Assembly: GCA_021107835.1 (NCBI GenBank) | Contig: JAIOSD010000008.1 | Span: 1 to 8,940 of the forward strand | DNA from: an archaeon | GTDB lineage: Archaea > Nanobdellota > Nanobdellia > SCGC-AAA011-G17 > PNOQ01 | Direction of reading: 5' to 3' | Length of the DNA: 8,940 bases | Shown: one piece after another, positions 7,155-8,940 of the stretch | Position numbering within the stretch: position 1 is the stretch's first letter | Layout of the letters: every line of letters begins with the position of its first letter | Notes under the pieces: generated by a model | The model's database searches: none | What the model saw: the letters and a program-made list of their open reading frames with translations, nothing else | What the model was told of the DNA's origin: nothing | Position numbers and translations under genes: made by a program

Positions 7155-7864
7155 GTTATTTTTCTTAATCTAATTCTTAGTTTTATTAAGTCTCTTATGT
7201 ATTTTAATGCAGTATCTATTATGTTTACTCTTGAATCTAAATCTTCTATCCATAGTACTGGTTCTTCGTGTATTTTATATCCTTTTTTTTCTGCTATTGT
7301 TAACATTTCTGTGTCTAAAAACCATTCATTATCTTTTAGGTGTGGGAGGAGTTCCATAAATGTTTGTTTTCTTATGGCTTTGAATCCACATTGTGCGTCT
7401 GAATACTTTGTGTTTACTATTAACTTTACTAATAAATTATATGTTTTTGAGATGAAATCTCTTTTGAAAGCTCGTTTTGTTTCTGAGTTTTTAGTTAGCC
7501 TTGTTCCAATTCCTATGTGGTGATCTGTTGCTACAGCATTTATCATTGAAGGGAAGGATTTTAGGTCTGTTGATAAATCTACGTCCATGTAACTTACGAT
7601 ATCTGCATCACTCATCGTCCAAGCTTTTTTTAGTGCTCTTCCTCTGCCTCTTTTTTCTAGCCTTATTGCTCTTACTTCTTTGTGCTGTTTGCTTAGTTGT
7701 TTTGCTATTTCTAAGGTCGAATCTTTTGATCCATTATCTGCTATTGTTATATTGTATTTGTAATCCTTCATATTTTTTTTTAAGAAATCTCTTAAAGTAT
7801 TAATTGATTGGTGTAGAACTTTTTCTTCGTTTAAACAAGGGACTATCACATCTATTTTTTTCAT
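7151..7864 (-). CDS. GT2 glycosyltransferase, dolichyl/polyprenyl-phosphate sugar synthase-like
   Basis: This 237-residue protein has a GT-A fold. The N-terminus MKKIDVIVPCLNEE is the canonical nucleotide-sugar binding strand. ADNGSKDST is at 42-50, EKRGRGRALKKA at about 70-81, and the metal-binding DxD as MDVDLSTD at 93-100. SDAQCGFKAIRK at about 155-166 and the acceptor-side WFLDTEMLTIAEKKGYKI at about 181-198 also match. This set is typical of Alg5/DPM1-like enzymes that transfer glucose or mannose from UDP- or GDP-sugar to dolichyl phosphate. It has no C-terminal membrane segments, unlike several bacterial and archaeal relatives. It is the first gene of the operon; its ATG lies about 28 bp from a TATA box with no SD, fitting a leaderless mRNA. 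The exact sugar is undetermined. Confidence 0.9.
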   Translation of the reverse strand: MKKIDVIVPCLNEEKVLHQSINTLRDFLKKNMKDYKYNITIADNGSKDSTLEIAKQLSKQHKEVRAIRLEKRGRGRALKKAWTMSDADIVSYMDVDLSTDLKSFPSMINAVATDHHIGIGTRLTKNSETKRAFKRDFISKTYNLLVKLIVNTKYSDAQCGFKAIRKQTFMELLPHLKDNEWFLDTEMLTIAEKKGYKIHEEPVLWIEDLDSRVNIIDTALKYIRDLIKLRIRLRKIT

Positions 7865-7888
7865 TATATTATTTGTAGTTTTGAGTAA

Positions 7889-7896
7889 TTTATAAA
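7889..7896 (-). promoter_or_regulatory. archaeal TATA box of the glycan operon
   Basis: TTTATAAA is centred about 28 bp upstream of the GT2 ATG on the minus strand. Archaeal transcription starts about 24-28 bp from the TATA centre, so the transcript would begin at or within a few bases of the start codon. The box is palindromic, so its orientation comes from gene position. Confidence 0.6.
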
Positions 7897-7908
7897 GTTA
7901 ATTATAGT

Positions 7909-7926
7909 AAGTTTAAGTTTAGGTTA
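7909..7926. repeat. short tandem hexamers between the divergent promoters
   Basis: AAGTTT AAGTTT AGGTTA lies between the two TATA boxes, just before the rightward one. It may be a binding site for a regulator or overlap the BRE of the rightward promoter. In AT-rich DNA such short repeats can also arise by chance. Confidence 0.3.
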
Positions 7927-7928
7927 AT

Positions 7929-7936
7929 TTTATATA
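7929..7936 (+). promoter_or_regulatory. archaeal TATA box of the lipoprotein gene
   Basis: TTTATATA, a textbook archaeal TATA box, is centred 25.5 bp before the ATG at 7958. With no SD before that ATG, the mRNA is predicted to be leaderless. Its centre is 40 bp from that of the divergent operon TATA box. Confidence 0.7.
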
Positions 7937-7957
7937 CTTCCTTTATTTTAAGAAGTT

Positions 7958-8563
7958 ATGAAAAGATTGGTGATGTTATTAGTTTTTGTACTTTTGATAT
8001 CTGGTTGTGATGATGAAATAGAAGATACATGTGATCAAGCTTGTTTGGAACAAGGATTTTCTGGGGGGGGTTGTGAACTTTTTGGGGTTCAACAAGATCC
8101 TTGTGAAAATGAACCTGGAAAAGTTACAATAACATCACAAGAGGGTTATTGTCCAATATACAGGAGAGATGGAGAACTCGTTGATGGTTTAGGAAATATG
8201 TGTTGTTGTTTTAATTTGGGGGAGGAAACTGAAAACAATACAGATGGGATAAATGGGACTGATTTGATAAACCAAACAGATCAAAATAATCAAACGAACC
8301 AAACAATTGTAATTGGATCTTGTATAGATAGTGATGGGGGCAAGGTTTATGATGTGTGGGGGTATGTCATACTTAATAACACTAAAGAATATGTGGATGC
8401 TTGTATTTCTGATTTTAATATTAGGGAGTATTATTGTGATAATGCAACCCCTGGAAATGTAGCACTCGAAATACATTCTTGTTTTGATGTTTGTAGTGGT
8501 GGGGAGTGTATTGTTATAGAAACTAATACAACCAATACCACTAATACAACAAATTCTACATAG
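7958..8563 (+). CDS. Cys-rich, sequon-rich predicted surface lipoprotein
   Basis: This 201-residue protein has a signal peptide (MKR, a hydrophobic core at 4-14) and the lipobox ISGC with Cys17, so lipid-anchored export is likely. The mature part has two Cys modules. The first (25-84) has Cys 25, 29, 39, 49, 65, 82, 83 and 84. The second (120-186) has Cys 122, 149, 160, 175, 179 and 184, with SCIDSDGGKVYDVWG, EYVDAC, REYYC and SGGEC, a six-cysteine pattern I recall as recurrent in DPANN surface proteins. Linkers are Asn/Thr-rich: 11 Asn-X-Ser/Thr sites at 93, 99, 105, 111, 114, 140, 162, 190, 193, 196 and 199. The protein ends on the last sequon. A G8 run encodes Gly36-38. It is divergent from the glycan operon with a shared promoter region, making it a candidate glycosylation substrate. 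No enzymatic function is recognised. Confidence 0.85.
   Translation: MKRLVMLLVFVLLISGCDDEIEDTCDQACLEQGFSGGGCELFGVQQDPCENEPGKVTITSQEGYCPIYRRDGELVDGLGNMCCCFNLGEETENNTDGINGTDLINQTDQNNQTNQTIVIGSCIDSDGGKVYDVWGYVILNNTKEYVDACISDFNIREYYCDNATPGNVALEIHSCFDVCSGGECIVIETNTTNTTNTTNST
8063..8070 (+). repeat. G8 homopolymer inside the lipoprotein gene
   Basis: Eight consecutive G encode Gly36-38 (TCT GGG GGG GGT TGT). Such runs are rare in AT-rich DNA and prone to slippage. A one-base change would frameshift the gene soon after the signal peptide. Confidence 0.6.
8525..8560 (+). repeat. four 9-bp Asn-Thr/Ser-Thr sequon repeats at the lipoprotein C-terminus
   Basis: Four imperfect 9-bp units (AATACAACC, AATACCACT, AATACAACA, AATTCTACA) encode three Asn-Thr-Thr and a final Asn-Ser-Thr directly before the stop. 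Each unit is a complete N-glycosylation sequon, so unit gain or loss would change the site number without breaking the frame. Confidence 0.8.
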
Positions 8564-8568
8564 AAAAC

Positions 8569-8576
8569 TTTATTAA
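8569..8576 (+). promoter_or_regulatory. possible TATA box of the distal methyltransferase
   Basis: TTTATTAA is centred 26.5 bp before the ATG at 8599, the same leaderless spacing as the other two promoters. The local DNA is very AT-rich and the match is imperfect. Read-through from the lipoprotein gene 35 bp upstream is also possible. Confidence 0.45.
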
Positions 8577-8598
8577 TAAAATATTGTTTCTTAATTAT

Positions 8599-8940
8599 AT
8601 GTTATATAAGATGGTTCAAATAATCCCTAAGCCTGTTAGAAATGTATTATCAAAAATTGGTGTTGGGAAATTATTTTTAGGTTTGTTTTACAACAAATAT
8701 ACTGCTGAATTAACTTTTCAAAAAGGTTGGGCTAAGGAGTTTAAAGATAATAAAGAAGGAGTTTTAGAATATTGGAAGAAATATAGATATTTTGATGTTA
8801 TTCAAGAAACTTGTAATTTTACTGATGAAAGCAAAGTTTTAGATGTTGGATGCGGTATTAGTTCTGTTTTGCATTATGTTAAAGGGAATAAAGTGGGAAT
8901 AGATCCTTTGGCAGAAGATTATGTGAAAGTTTATAACTAC
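8599..8940 (+). CDS. SAM-dependent methyltransferase, 3'-truncated by the window edge
   Basis: 114 residues are visible and the frame is open to the last base. LDVGCG at 81-86 is motif I, in the context SKVLDVGCGISSVLHYV; GIDPLAEDY at 100-108 supplies the ribose-binding Asp102. About 80 residues precede motif I, including a short hydrophobic patch near 19-31 and a WKKYRYFDVI stretch that often precedes the fold in methyltransferases of glycan loci. I take the ATG at 8599, which sits 26 bp from a TATA-like box with no SD; the in-frame ATG at 8611 is an alternative. The substrate and the catalytic part of the fold lie outside the window. It is a third methyltransferase, distinct from the two in the operon, and may belong to the same surface-glycan locus. 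Confidence 0.82.
   Translation, partial: MLYKMVQIIPKPVRNVLSKIGVGKLFLGLFYNKYTAELTFQKGWAKEFKDNKEGVLEYWKKYRYFDVIQETCNFTDESKVLDVGCGISSVLHYVKGNKVGIDPLAEDYVKVYNY

Larger units (their letters stand above)
893..7864 (-). other. seven-gene glycan assembly and decoration operon
   Basis: Seven genes run leftward with no usable gap. From upstream to downstream the junctions are GT2/GT-C 4-bp ATGA overlap, GT-C/GT4 4-bp gap, GT4/methyltransferase 32-bp overlap, methyltransferase/UPF0104 4-bp ATGA overlap, UPF0104/methyltransferase 11-bp overlap, and methyltransferase/sulfotransferase 4-bp ATGA overlap with the chosen start. One archaeal TATA box at 7889-7896 precedes the first gene, and I saw no convincing internal promoter. 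A single polycistronic transcript with translational coupling is the simplest reading. The content (lipid-linked sugar synthesis, transport-like protein, three glycosyltransferases, two methyltransferases, a sulfotransferase) indicates synthesis of a methylated and sulfated surface glycan or glycolipid. That end product is inferred. Confidence 0.8.

Noticed and set aside
1..8940. tRNA, rRNA, CRISPR, insertion sequence, attachment site or defence system
   Set aside because: Nearly all bases are accounted for by coding genes; no cloverleaf, direct-repeat array, transposase motif or terminal inverted repeat was recognised by eye, and no nuclease, toxin or defence domain was seen.

Overview
The window looks like a piece of an AT-rich archaeal genome, most likely a DPANN-type lineage (Woesearchaeota/Pacearchaeota-like), though this is inferred from the sequence alone. 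The evidence is: (i) two divergent genes with TATA boxes about 26-28 bp from their ATGs, which is the spacing of leaderless archaeal transcripts; (ii) Shine-Dalgarno sequences only at internal genes of the long operon; (iii) a lipobox protein carrying Asn-X-Thr sequons and a six-cysteine 'DSDGGK...YxDxC...EYYC' module of a kind I recall from DPANN surface proteins; (iv) a gene set like archaeal dolichol-phosphate-dependent glycosylation. TGA serves as a normal stop.

Layout. Positions 1-896 (+) hold the 3' part of a Gfo/Idh/MocA-family NAD(P)-dependent sugar dehydrogenase. Its stop codon overlaps, tail to tail, the stop of a seven-gene leftward operon occupying 7864 down to 893. In transcription order that operon encodes a GT2 polyprenyl/dolichyl-phosphate sugar synthase, a multispanning GT-C (PMT/ArnT-like) glycosyltransferase, a GT4 glycosyltransferase, a class I methyltransferase, a UPF0104/LPG-synthase-TM (flippase-like) membrane protein, a second class I methyltransferase, and a PAPS-dependent-type sulfotransferase. 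The genes overlap or sit 4 bp apart, with three ATGA stop/start couplings. A 93-bp intergenic region with two back-to-back TATA boxes separates the operon from a rightward Cys- and sequon-rich lipoprotein (7958-8563). A third SAM methyltransferase follows at 8599 and is cut by the window end.

How the genes may work together (inference). The GT2 enzyme would charge a lipid phosphate with a sugar on the cytoplasmic face. The UPF0104 protein is a candidate for moving or presenting that lipid-linked sugar. The GT-C enzyme would use it on the outer face. The GT4 enzyme adds a sugar from a nucleotide donor, the methyltransferases and sulfotransferase cap or decorate the glycan, and the Gfo/Idh enzyme may make a modified sugar. 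The divergent lipoprotein, with 11 Asn-X-Ser/Thr sites, is a plausible acceptor. No oligosaccharyltransferase (STT3/AglB) is in the window. The gene families are individually known. The compact combination with sulfation and methylation, next to a sequon-dense lipoprotein, is the part most worth a second look. No RNA genes, mobile elements or CRISPR arrays were seen, and no gene-free stretch exceeds 93 bp.
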